Shown here piece after piece: positions 7,991-15,131 of a DNA stretch of 48,989 nt (position 1 is its first letter; the number at the start of each line of letters is the position of its first letter). This stretch comes from Hyphomicrobiales bacterium (GTDB taxonomy: Bacteria; Pseudomonadota; Alphaproteobacteria; Rhizobiales; Xanthobacteraceae): positions 1 through 48,989 of the forward strand of contig JACPOA010000097.1 of the NCBI GenBank assembly GCA_016185205.1, given 5' to 3'. The position numbers were made by a program, and so were the translations under genes. The notes under the pieces are model-generated. The model saw only the letters and a program-made list of their open reading frames with translations, was not told where the DNA came from and did not search any database.

Positions 7991-8398
7991 ATGGGTTGGT
8001 TCAGCAATTTGTTCAGCGAAAAAATCGAAATCGAAATTGGTGGACAGAAGAAATGGGTTCCGAAGCGTCAATTTGACGAGATTATGCAAAAGGCTGTAGC
8101 CGCCGGCAAAGCTACAGTTCATCGCGCGTGCACAGTTCACATCATAAGTCCGATGGGCAACCGAACTGAAAACTGGATTGTCGGTGACCAGATTCCTGAA
8201 GAAGCCTACAATAAGCTGAAGGGCCAATCGGGTGACCTTCATGCACTCGAAGTGTACGAAAAGGGTGAACCCAGCATTACGGTCATCACAAAAGAAATTT
8301 GGCAAAAGGCCGCCGAGCAATTTGGCGCAATAGACGCGGAGGGCGATGCCGCGATGAAAAGGACGATGGATAAACTGGCTGGCTTGCGGCGCAAATAA
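7991..8398 (+). CDS. Hypothetical protein, 135 residues
   Basis: I do not recognise this family. The start at 7991 has GGGAGG seven bases upstream. The product opens with MGWFSNLFSEKIEIEIGG, then a basic, mixed alpha/beta sequence with no membrane segment after the short amphipathic N-terminus, and ends with a lysine- and arginine-rich helix. Base composition by eye is more AT-rich than that of the flanking genes (many AAA, AAT and GAA codons), which together with the flanking short repeats suggests acquisition. An opposite-strand frame of 177 codons also exists but gives an implausible protein. It sits alone between the VWA gene and the toxin-antitoxin loci. A weak hairpin (8409-8427) follows its stop. 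Confidence 0.6.
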   Translation: MGWFSNLFSEKIEIEIGGQKKWVPKRQFDEIMQKAVAAGKATVHRACTVHIISPMGNRTENWIVGDQIPEEAYNKLKGQSGDLHALEVYEKGEPSITVITKEIWQKAAEQFGAIDAEGDAAMKRTMDKLAGLRRK

Positions 8399-8539
8399 AC
8401 GCCCTCTACCTCTGATCCCCTCAGAGGCCAAGAGAACTATGATTTCATACCGCTATGCAGGACTTACTCAACAGTCTGTAGCTGATAGTAATCCTTGCTT
8501 CAGTGCACCGATGCAAATCAGATGGGAGAGGCGAGAGAC

Positions 8540-8565
8540 GGCGCAATACGCTGCGCTATTGCGCC
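8540..8565. repeat. Short inverted repeat, second copy of the 7892 type
   Basis: GGCGCAATA and TATTGCGCC are perfect 9-base arms around CGCTGCGC, followed by CTACG as in the first copy. It lies immediately before the stop codon of the half antitoxin frame at 8574. Confidence 0.65.
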
Positions 8566-8573
8566 CTACGACT

Positions 8574-8714
8574 TCACTCCAACTCCACCCTTAAATTCCT
8601 CCCCACCGCGCTCGCCGCCCGCCGTAGCGTCGCCAGCGTCACCGACGAATTGTCCGGATCGAGCAGCCGATCCAACTGCCGCCGGCTGGTCTGCATGCGC
8701 GCCTTCATGCCCAT
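8574..8714 (-). pseudogene. Truncated duplicate of the adjacent HigA-like antitoxin (46 codons)
   Basis: The frame reads MGMKARMQTSRRQLDRLLDP, then DNSSVTLATLRRAASAVG and a short tail. It is a clear duplicate of the C-terminal half of the antitoxin immediately upstream (ARMRTSRSQLDRLLDPDN and so on). Its ATG overlaps the upstream TGA by one base (TGATG at 8716-8712), so it could be translated by coupling as a 46-residue DNA-binding half. It lacks the first half of the antitoxin, including the helices before the helix-turn-helix. It may be a degraded gene copy or a functional mini-antitoxin; the sequence cannot decide. Confidence 0.65.
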
Positions 8715-9019
8715 CACGCCGCATCGACCAGCTCGAGTCGGATTTTCTTGCCGACCACCTTGGCGGCCCGCGTGATGGTTGCCAGATGCACTGCCGCATT
8801 GTCCGGGTCGAGCAGGCGGTCGAGCTGCGACCGGCTGGTGCGCATGCGCGCGGCCATCGTCTTCTTGGAAATCTTCTTTGCTCGCATGATCTCGGCGAGC
8901 TGCCACGCGATGACGCGTTTGATCGCCACCGCCTCGACCTCCTCCAAAATGCCGTCCTTCTGGAGCAGGCTGTCGAGCGTCGACCCGCTGTGATCGGGCT
9001 TCTTGCGCTTGCGGTTCAC
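8714..9019 (-). CDS. HigA-like antitoxin, helix-turn-helix protein
   Basis: The 101-residue protein has a basic N-terminus (MNRKRKKPDHSG), an acidic helix and a helix-turn-helix (about residues 39-90) around KKTMAARMRTSRSQLDRLL. Small proteins of this type downstream of a RelE/Gp49-like toxin are the antitoxin of HigBA-like modules; they neutralise the toxin and repress the operon. The start is a GTG at 9019 that overlaps the toxin's stop by four bases (GTGA), with AGGAG just upstream, so translation is coupled. Toxin first, antitoxin second is the HigBA order. Confidence 0.85.
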   Translation of the reverse strand: MNRKRKKPDHSGSTLDSLLQKDGILEEVEAVAIKRVIAWQLAEIMRAKKISKKTMAARMRTSRSQLDRLLDPDNAAVHLATITRAAKVVGKKIRLELVDAA

Positions 9020-9366
9020 GTGAGGCTCCTTTCATGTGTGCGTTTGTTGGCGCGTGCAAGCGCGAGATCGGACTGCGGTGTCGCGCGGGACTTCTTGACG
9101 AACCCGTGCAGCACGACCATCCGCCGGTGTCGATCGATATAGAACAGGATTCGGACGATACGATTGCCGTCGAGGCGGGTGCGGACTTCGTAAAGCCCGT
9201 CGCCCATCGCCCGGCAGGTCGGCATGCCAACCGGCCAGCCGAACTCGATCGTCTTCAAGTCCTCGCCGATGCGTCGCCGGTCCTCCGCATCCATTGCCCG
9301 CAGCCATTCGCGCACGGGCTCGCTGCCGCGTGCCGTTCGGAAGAAAATGGCGGGTATCCGCTTCAT
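9016..9366 (-). CDS. RelE/HigB-type toxin (phage-derived Gp49-like family)
   Basis: The ATG at 9366 gives MKRIPAIFFRTARGSEPVRE, the usual start of this family; a longer upstream frame runs into the neighbouring divergent gene. Over 116 residues it shows the family blocks EWLRAMDAEDRRRIGEDLKT, LYEVRTRLDGNRIVRILFY and a C-terminal HGFVKKSRATP with the basic residues expected for mRNA cleavage on the ribosome. It precedes and overlaps its HigA-like antitoxin. The gap to the divergent HicA-like frame is only about 40 bases, so promoters probably overlap. Confidence 0.85.
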   Translation of the reverse strand: MKRIPAIFFRTARGSEPVREWLRAMDAEDRRRIGEDLKTIEFGWPVGMPTCRAMGDGLYEVRTRLDGNRIVRILFYIDRHRRMVVLHGFVKKSRATPQSDLALARANKRTHERSLT

Positions 9367-9408
9367 CGAAGCCCGGCCGCTCCCGCTCGCGAACTGCTGC
9401 CGCGGCCA

Positions 9409-9579
9409 GTGTACTACGTGCGGTACATCAAGTCCAGAACATACCTGGCGGTGCAAACCCACCATAAATTCGTGCATCGGGCGCTTCGCCGCCGGGTGAT
9501 CGTGCCGCATCCCAAACGTGACTTGCCGGCGGGCACGGTACACGCCATCTACAGGGACGCGGGCTGGCAAAAGGACTGA
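9409..9579 (+). pseudogene. HicA-like toxin, shortened at the N-terminal half
   Basis: The C-terminal part reads THHKFVHRALRRRVIVPHPK, then RDLPAGTVHAIYRDAGW, a good match to HicA mRNA interferases, including the histidine in the SHHxF region. Before it, only KSRTYLAVQT is present where an intact HicA has about a dozen more residues (the first helix and DGW motif). No ATG is available; GTG codons at 9409 or 9418 are the only nearby starts. The HicB-like frame follows after five bases. I read it as an internally deleted and probably inactive toxin gene. Confidence 0.6.
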
Positions 9580-9584
9580 TCGGC

Positions 9585-9875
9585 ATGCCGCACTACATCG
9601 CGCTCATCCACAAGGACGCCGATAGCTGTTACGGCGTGTCCTTCCCGGACGTACCCGGCGTCTTCACCGCCGGCGACACGATTGACGAGGCGATTGGGAA
9701 GGCCGCCGAGGTGCTCGCTTTTGCTGCCGAGGATTGGTCCGACCTTGACGGCAAGGATTTTCCTGCGCCGCGTACGATTGATGAATTGCGGTCCGACCCG
9801 GCGTTCCAGGACCTTGCCGCCGACGCTGTCGTCGCAGCCGTTCCATTCCGCGCGGCGGTCGAGGCTGTCGCATAA
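9585..9875 (+). CDS. HicB-family antitoxin, short form
   Basis: MPHYIALIHKDADSCYGVSF followed by PDVPGVFTAGDTIDEA is the conserved partial RNase-H fold of HicB, which binds and blocks HicA. Intact HicB proteins of this type are usually about 130 residues with a C-terminal DNA-binding segment. Here the frame stops at 96 residues soon after RAAVEAVA, so the DNA-binding part is missing. It follows the degraded HicA frame. A fragment of the VWA gene's 3' end starts 14 bases after its stop codon, so the truncation may be the breakpoint of a rearrangement. Autoregulation through its own DNA binding is not expected. Confidence 0.75.
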   Translation: MPHYIALIHKDADSCYGVSFPDVPGVFTAGDTIDEAIGKAAEVLAFAAEDWSDLDGKDFPAPRTIDELRSDPAFQDLAADAVVAAVPFRAAVEAVA

Positions 9876-9888
9876 CAGCGTGGTCCCC

Positions 9889-9918
9889 GACCGCACCATG
9901 CGGGAGTTGGTGAGGTAG
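9889..9918 (+). pseudogene. Remnant of the VWA gene 3' end (DRTMRELVR-stop)
   Basis: GAC CGC ACC ATG CGG GAG and the four codons after it encode DRTMRELVR and a stop. The VWA gene ends in DRAMRELVR and a stop. Nineteen consecutive bases are identical. The fragment has no gene around it and lies between the HicB-like and ParD-like genes. Confidence 0.7.
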
Positions 9919-9967
9919 GGTGCTTACAATACGTGCGCCCGCACCGGCGATGTGATAGGAATTTGCC

Positions 9968-10195
9968 ATGAGCCCGAAGCGCCAAGACCTGCTTGAACGC
10001 GTGGCCGCATTGCCCGAGGAATTGCTCGGTGAGGTCGCGGAAACCGTCGACGAGATCGTGCGCTGGCACGAAGACGTCTATCGCCTGAGCGACGACGAGC
10101 GCGCGGCGGTGCGCAAAGGCATGGAAGCGGCGCGGCGCGGCGAGTTCGTGTCGGATGGGGAACTGGAGGCGTTTTATCGACGCCATCGGGGATGA
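9968..10195 (+). CDS. ParD-like antitoxin
   Basis: This is a 75-residue acidic, helical protein. Its second half, LSDDERAAVRKGMEAARRGE followed by FVSDGELEAFYRRHRG, is typical of small antitoxins that wrap around ParE/RelE toxins. The start at 9968 has TAGGAA about seven bases upstream. The stop overlaps the toxin's ATG by four bases (ATGA at 10192-10195), so the pair is translationally coupled, antitoxin first. It acts in the cytoplasm as toxin inhibitor and probably operon repressor, although no clear DNA-binding motif is seen in the first half. Confidence 0.8.
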   Translation: MSPKRQDLLERVAALPEELLGEVAETVDEIVRWHEDVYRLSDDERAAVRKGMEAARRGEFVSDGELEAFYRRHRG

Positions 10196-10479
10196 AGGTC
10201 CGGTTCACGCGACCGGCGCTCGACGATCTCTCACGCATTCACGCTTACATCGACAAGGACAATCCGGCAGCGGCATCGCGCGTCGTCACGCGGCTTATCG
10301 ATCGCGCATTGGAAATTGCTCAGGCGCCGTACCAAGGCCGCGAAGTCGACGAACCTAGCGCGCGTGTCGTGGTCATGCCGCGCTTCCGCTATTTCATATT
10401 CTACACCATCGAAGACGAAGAGATTCATATCAACCATATCCGTCACACCTCGCGGCGGCGGCCTTGGGACCTGGACTGA
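10192..10479 (+). CDS. ParE/RelE-type toxin
   Basis: The 95-residue protein starts MKVRFTRPALDDLSRIHAYI and continues with AAASRVVTRLIDRALEIA, the classic ParE/RelE N-terminal helices. The C-terminal half has VVMPRFRYFIFYTIEDEEI and a final HIRHTSRRRPW block. RelE-fold members cleave mRNA on ribosomes or (ParE) poison gyrase; the RHTSRRRPW ending is the common type annotated as ParE. It overlaps the antitoxin by four bases and appears intact, unlike the HicAB copy next door. Confidence 0.85.
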   Translation: MKVRFTRPALDDLSRIHAYIDKDNPAAASRVVTRLIDRALEIAQAPYQGREVDEPSARVVVMPRFRYFIFYTIEDEEIHINHIRHTSRRRPWDLD

Positions 10480-10516
10480 GCTGGTCGGATGACCATACGC
10501 TCGCGGATTCGTGGGC

Positions 10517-10546
10517 GGGCGTCTGTATCCCTTGATGCTGGAGGGG
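10517..10546 (+). pseudogene. Possible second remnant of the VWA gene (GRLYPLMLEG)
   Basis: The codons read GRLYPLMLEG, against GRMYPLTLDG in the VWA protein just before its last twelve residues. Seven of ten residues match, in a region with no other gene. On its own this is weak, but together with the better fragment at 9889-9918 it suggests repeated breakage near the same gene end. Confidence 0.4.
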
Positions 10547-10647
10547 GGCCGCGCCTCGCGGAAGCCGGTGCGCTAATCCTCCGCCGCCGCTGAAACCCGC
10601 CCTGAATCGGTCTACACTGGGCCCACCTTCAAACGGGGCGGGCAGCC

Positions 10648-11427
10648 ATGGCGGAACGCGGTCGATTGCCAATCATGCGTGCGGTCGGGATGGCCTATCG
10701 CGACGTGGTCCGCGTGGCGCGCGCGATGACCCGTCTGGTCGCAGTGGTGCTGGTCATTCTGCTGACCTTCAACCTGCTGGAAATCGTCATCCCGCGAAGT
10801 TGGTTCGAATTGCCGCTGGCCGAGTTCGTGTTCGGCGCCGCGCGCGGCTTTCTGCTCACCCCGTTCCTGATCGCCGTTCATCGCTACATCATCCTCGACG
10901 AGGTCACCCCGCATTACATACTGGCGCCGCAGCAGAAGCGCTTCCTGCGCTTCTTTGCCTGGACCTTGGTGCCCGCGCTGGTTTTGGCCGCTGGCAGTCT
11001 CATTCAATACCTGCTGTCGGCGGCCGGGCTGCCGGCCAGGGCCGTGTCGTTGGGTGCCGGCGTTGCGCTCATCGTCGGCGTCTTCGTCATCTTGCGGCTG
11101 ATGATCCTATTTCCGGCCATCGCGGTGGATGCGCCCGGCGCCAGCGCACGCAACGCCTTCGCCGACAGCAAGGGATTCTTCTGGGATATGTTCTTCATCT
11201 GCCTGCTGGCGGTGTTGCCGCTGGTCGTGCTGACCATGCTCTTGGTCGTGCTGGAATATCCGCTGGAATTGCGCGGCAGCGTGCCGATTTTATGGACGGT
11301 ACTCGAAGTCACCGATAAGACCCTCGTCGAGCTGGTGGCCTTTCCGCTCTACGTGGCGATCGCCTCGCGCATCTTCCATGCGCTGGGCGAGCGGGTGTTG
11401 CACCGGTACCCGGAGCGGGCGGTTTAA
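10648..11427 (+). CDS. Integral membrane protein, unknown function
   Basis: The 259-residue protein has about six hydrophobic helices (around residues 30-50, 65-80, 98-120, 130-155, 180-205 and a weaker one near 230). It also has a short cytoplasmic N-terminus and ends with a basic RVLHRYPERAV tail. The start at 10648 is an ATG preceded by GGGGCGGG. The sequence contains FLIAVHRYIILDEVTPHYIL, which I cannot tie to a named family. It stands alone between the toxin-antitoxin patch and hemN. Likely inner-membrane; no substrate or pathway can be given. Confidence 0.75.
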   Translation: MAERGRLPIMRAVGMAYRDVVRVARAMTRLVAVVLVILLTFNLLEIVIPRSWFELPLAEFVFGAARGFLLTPFLIAVHRYIILDEVTPHYILAPQQKRFLRFFAWTLVPALVLAAGSLIQYLLSAAGLPARAVSLGAGVALIVGVFVILRLMILFPAIAVDAPGASARNAFADSKGFFWDMFFICLLAVLPLVVLTMLLVVLEYPLELRGSVPILWTVLEVTDKTLVELVAFPLYVAIASRIFHALGERVLHRYPERAV

Positions 11428-11809
11428 GTAGTTTTCCTGAGGCCTGGTCGGGTCCTTGGCGGCATTCCGTTGCGCTGGATCAATGCCGGCGCGACAGATT
11501 CGGTCCAAGGAAGCAGCATGGTGCTTGATCGATCCCAGCTCAGCTCTCCGGCGCAGCCTGCGCAACCCGATGCCGTGCACAATCTGCCGGCACTGGCGGA
11601 GCGGCATGATTTGGTCAGCGTTCCTGCCGCAATTCCCGCGGCGTGGCCGGCCGGCGCTTCGCAATTGGCCATCGCGATCGATGTCGTTCAGCGCAGCAAA
11701 GACGTAGAAGTGCACCGCGACTGGGTCGCCGCCGCGCGCAACTAAGCCGTGGTCCGCAAACCGCCGCCTCGTCAGATATTTCCCAAAGTTATAGAACTGC
11801 CGGCGCGCC
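11428..11809. other. Stretch without a confident gene
   Basis: Both strands carry short open frames (a 75-codon frame from ATG 11518 on the plus strand and an 82-codon frame at 11424-11672 on the minus strand). Neither has a good ribosome-binding site or a recognisable product, and they are each other's complement. It may be non-coding or an old remnant. Confidence 0.4.
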
Positions 11810-13138
11810 TTATACCGCCACCGAATGGCGCTTCTGGCTGGCCGACAGATAAGTGTCGAACGCCGCCGCGGCGATTCGCACATAAGGCCGCCCGCTGGCG
11901 GTGACCGTAACGCGGCTGCCCTCGATGCGCAGCAGGCCCTGCTCGGCGAGCGGCGCCAGCGCCGCGATCTCGGCGGCAAAGCTCGCCACGCCGCCGCCGA
12001 ACTTGTCGAGATCGAGTTCGAGATCGCACATCAGCCGCTCGATGATCTCGCCGCGCAGGCGGTCGTCGTTCGACAGCGTGAGGCCCTTCACTGTGGCGAG
12101 CCGGCCGGCGGCGATGGCGCGCGTATAGCCGGCGAGATCGGGCGCGTTCTGCACGAAGCCTTGCGGCAAGCGGCCGATGGCCGAGGCGCCCAGCCCGATC
12201 AGGGCGTCGGCATCGTCGACGGTGTAGCCTTGGAAATTACGGCGCAGCCGGCGCTCGCGCGCGGCGACGCACAGTTCGTCGGCGGGCAGCGCGAAATGGT
12301 CGAGCCCGACCGCCTCGTAGCCAAGGCTCTCCAGCGTCTCGCTGGCCACCTGCGCCTGCTCGAGCCGCTCGGACAGGCCGGGCAGCGCGGCGTCGTCGAT
12401 CAGCTTCTGATGTGTCTTGAACCACGGCACATGCGCGTAGCCGAACAGCGCCAGGCGCTGCGCCCCGAGCGAAACCGCGAGTTCGGCGCTGCGCGCGACC
12501 TCGCGCACGCTCTGCTCCGGCAGGCCATACATCAGGTCGATATTGAGATTGACGATCCCCGCCTCGCGCAGCCAGGTGGCGGCGCGCTCGACCAGCTCGA
12601 ACGGCTGCACGCGGCCGATGGCGCGCTGCACCTGCGGCGAGACGTCCTGCACGCCGAGGCTGGCGCGGTTGACGCCGATGGCGGCGAGCGAGCGCACCAG
12701 CGCCCGGTCGATCCGGCGCGGATCGAGTTCGATCGCATGCTCCTTCAACGCCGACAGATCGAAGCGCGAGGCCAGTTTCGCGGCAACCGTCTCCAGCCAT
12801 TCCGGGCCGAGGATCGAGGGCGTGCCGCCGCCCCAGTGCAGATGGGTGAGCTTGCGCCCGGCCAGGCCCTCCAGCAGCGCGATTTCCTCGATCAGCCGGT
12901 TGGCATAGGCGTCGACCGGCTCGCGTTTGCGCACCGCGCGGGTATTGCAACCGCAGTAGAAGCACATATCGGTGCAGAACGGCACATGGATATAGAGCGA
13001 CAGGCTGGCATCGCGCGGCAGCTGGCTCAGCCACTCGCCATAGAGTTCCGGCCCGACGGCGGCCGAGAAATGCGGCGCGGTCGGGTAGGACGTGTAACGC
13101 GGGACGTTGCGTTCGGCGAGCGCGAGGGAAGTGCTCAT
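11810..13138 (-). CDS. hemN: Oxygen-independent coproporphyrinogen III oxidase
   Basis: This radical-SAM enzyme decarboxylates coproporphyrinogen III to protoporphyrinogen IX without oxygen, in the cytoplasm, for haem synthesis at low oxygen. Of its 442 residues, the N-terminus shows PRYTSYPTAPHF and the iron-sulfur motif CTDMCFYCGC (Cys-x3-Cys-x2-Cys-x-Cys). These are followed by HWGGGTPS, the HemN pattern NRASLGVQD, and DLMYGLPEQS. The HemN C-terminal domain (FQGYT, IGLGASAIG) is complete. The ATG at 13138 gives MSTSLALAERNVPRYTSYPT; the in-frame GTG/ATG further upstream only adds unrelated residues. A FixK/FNR-type box lies about 116 bases upstream, as in Bradyrhizobium where hemN is FixK2-controlled. 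Confidence 0.95.
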   Translation of the reverse strand: MSTSLALAERNVPRYTSYPTAPHFSAAVGPELYGEWLSQLPRDASLSLYIHVPFCTDMCFYCGCNTRAVRKREPVDAYANRLIEEIALLEGLAGRKLTHLHWGGGTPSILGPEWLETVAAKLASRFDLSALKEHAIELDPRRIDRALVRSLAAIGVNRASLGVQDVSPQVQRAIGRVQPFELVERAATWLREAGIVNLNIDLMYGLPEQSVREVARSAELAVSLGAQRLALFGYAHVPWFKTHQKLIDDAALPGLSERLEQAQVASETLESLGYEAVGLDHFALPADELCVAARERRLRRNFQGYTVDDADALIGLGASAIGRLPQGFVQNAPDLAGYTRAIAAGRLATVKGLTLSNDDRLRGEIIERLMCDLELDLDKFGGGVASFAAEIAALAPLAEQGLLRIEGSRVTVTASGRPYVRIAAAAFDTYLSASQKRHSVAV

Positions 13139-13253
13139 GATGCGGGCATCTCGGACTGGACGGTCACACAATTTGGCATTGATTGAAGGATCTCGGCGCC
13201 CCCGCCGGGATGGCATCGCGCGGGCAATAAAAGCGCAGCCTGGCCGGCCCGCC

Positions 13254-13267
13254 TTGCGCTAAATCAA
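13254..13267 (-). promoter_or_regulatory. FixK/FNR-type box upstream of hemN
   Basis: TTGCGCTAAATCAA fits TTG(A/C)-N6-(T/G)CAA, the FixK2/FnrL consensus, with no mismatch in the defined positions. It lies about 116 bases upstream of the hemN ATG and downstream of the preceding gene's stop. If activation is of the usual -41.5 type, transcription would start near 13219, leaving about an 80-base leader. Confidence 0.65.
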
Positions 13268-13356
13268 GTGGCGCCGGATTATGGTAGGGACCAAGACGCG
13301 ACAGCGCCGGGCTTCTGGCCCGGCGATGCCGCCAAATCACTGAAAAATATGGCGGT

Positions 13357-14787
13357 TTAGGCCGCGTTGGCGGCGCGCGGCCGGCTGTTGTCCTCCGCCG
13401 CCATCTGGACGCGCTGCAGGGCCATCACCTCGCGCATCAGGCGGGCAAAGTCCTTGCGGCCGGTTTCCAGCGCGCCTTCCACCACCGAGCGTTCCAGCTT
13501 CTCGCGCCGCAACGACGCGTTGAGCTCCTCGATCTGCTGCTCGGCCGTCTGCTTGCCGGCCGCCAGCGCCGTCTCCAGCACGCCGATACGCTCGTTGAGC
13601 GCCGCGACGGCGTCCTCGGCGCGCGCCAGCGCCGCTTCCTTGGCGGTATAGGCGCGGGCGAGCGAGCCCGAGCGCTCCAGCAAGGTGGTGCGGGCCTGAT
13701 CGATTTCCTTAAGCTGGGATTCGCGGCTGATGCGCTCGGCTTCCAGATCGGCCACGCGCGCGTGCAAGGTGTCGCGCTCCATGGCGATGTCGCCGGTGCG
13801 CCGGTCGTAGTCGCGGATCTCCTCGGCGCGGGCGAGCAGATGCTCGCGCGCCTCGACCAGCAGTTTTTCGGTCGATGTAGCGCGTGCCTGCAGGGCGTCG
13901 AAGCGCATGCGCTGGCTGGTGAGCTCGTGGTCGTGACGCTCATTGGACTCGTCGAGCGCCGACACCAGCCGGGCGCGTTCGTTGTTGACCTCGGTGAAAT
14001 TGGCTTCGACGTGGCGCAGGCGGCCTTGCGCGGCATTCAGGCTGGCCTCGGTTTCGGCCAGCTTGCGTGACAGCCGGGCGGCGTCCGCGCTTGCCTTGTC
14101 GAGCAGGGACTGCTGCGCGCGCTTCTCGTCCTCGGCCATCAGCAGGCGCTGGCGTGCGCTGTTGAGTTCGGATTCGAGCGCGATGATGCGCTTGTTGGCG
14201 GCTTCGAGCCGCTCGTCGAAGCGGCGGTTCTCCTCGCGCAGCGCCTTGTTTTCGCCGGTCTCCTGCGTGAGGCGGGCTTCCAGGTCGATGATCTGGGCGC
14301 GGCGGGCGGCGATATCGATGGCGATCTCGGCCTTGGTGGCCTCGATCGTGCGCAGCATGTTCTGCGTGGTGGTGAGTTCCTGGCGCAGCGCCCGGCACTC
14401 GCTGTCGGAGGCGGCGGCTTTCTTCTCCAGCTCGCCGACCTCGTTGCGCAGCTTGCCGTAGGACGTGCGGGTGTTGTTGAGCACGGTCTGCAGGCTGATC
14501 TTCTCGGACTTCTCGGCTTCGTATGCGCGCAGCGTCTTGCTCACCGGATCGGCCAGCTTGGCGACCGCGGCCTTGATGGTGTCGAGCTCGCCGATCTTGG
14601 CGTTGGCGTCGAGCAGCAGATTGCGCAGCGTTTCGTTGTCGCCGCCGATCTGGGCGCCGAGCGCGGAGAACAATTCCTCGTCGATCTCGAGCGGATTGTC
14701 AGGCAGCGCCGCGTCGGTGGGAGTGGGTTCGGGCAGAGCGTCGACCAGTGACGGCTTGCGAGCGAAGAGGCCCCCGAATTTGCTCAT
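13357..14787 (-). CDS. Long coiled-coil protein, crescentin-like
   Basis: After a short N-terminal head (MSKFGGLFARKPSLVDALPE, then a proline-rich stretch), residues from about 45 to 460 are almost continuous heptad-repeat coiled coil rich in Glu, Arg, Ala and Leu, with no membrane segment. The tail is short and ends in RAANAA. Length (476) and layout resemble the intermediate-filament-like crescentin of Caulobacter and related proteins of Hyphomicrobiales. The resemblance is in architecture; I cannot test homology by eye because coiled coils look alike. A role in cell shape or polar organisation is possible. It is transcribed ahead of hemN but separated by 219 bases with a regulatory box, so it is not in one operon. 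Confidence 0.75.
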   Translation of the reverse strand: MSKFGGLFARKPSLVDALPEPTPTDAALPDNPLEIDEELFSALGAQIGGDNETLRNLLLDANAKIGELDTIKAAVAKLADPVSKTLRAYEAEKSEKISLQTVLNNTRTSYGKLRNEVGELEKKAAASDSECRALRQELTTTQNMLRTIEATKAEIAIDIAARRAQIIDLEARLTQETGENKALREENRRFDERLEAANKRIIALESELNSARQRLLMAEDEKRAQQSLLDKASADAARLSRKLAETEASLNAAQGRLRHVEANFTEVNNERARLVSALDESNERHDHELTSQRMRFDALQARATSTEKLLVEAREHLLARAEEIRDYDRRTGDIAMERDTLHARVADLEAERISRESQLKEIDQARTTLLERSGSLARAYTAKEAALARAEDAVAALNERIGVLETALAAGKQTAEQQIEELNASLRREKLERSVVEGALETGRKDFARLMREVMALQRVQMAAEDNSRPRAANAA

Positions 14788-15131
14788 CGAAGTGATCCTT
14801 GTGTGCGCCGATCCGCCCGGCCGAAGCGACGCCGAATCACCCTGAGAACTCTCCTAACGGAATGTGAATGGGCATGGTAAATGGCTGGTTAATAGACCCG
14901 GCGAAGACACAAAAGATTGTTTTATATCAGAGGGTTAGGTCGCGAGTGGGGGAGGGCGGCACGGACCGTTTTGAGGTCTTCCGGCAGCGCCGCCGGCCGG
15001 GCGCGCCGCCATCGTGCGACACCGGCGCCTGTGAATAATCATGAATGAGGGGCACCCCCGCTCGACTTGGGAACCAAAGCGGCCCACAAATTCAGCCTCA
15101 GTACGGTTAACGTACGCGTAGGGAGACTAGG
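14788..15131. other. Intergenic region between divergent genes
   Basis: About 340 bases separate the coiled-coil gene (left) and the histidine-tail gene (right), so promoters for both must lie here. The stretch 14865-14935 is AT-rich. No gene, tRNA or clear sigma-54 or FixK site was found. GGGAG nine bases before 15132 is the ribosome-binding site of the right gene. Confidence 0.5.

Noticed and set aside
11518-11745. Plus-strand 75-codon frame as a gene
   Set aside because: No ribosome-binding site, no recognisable product, and the opposite strand is equally open.
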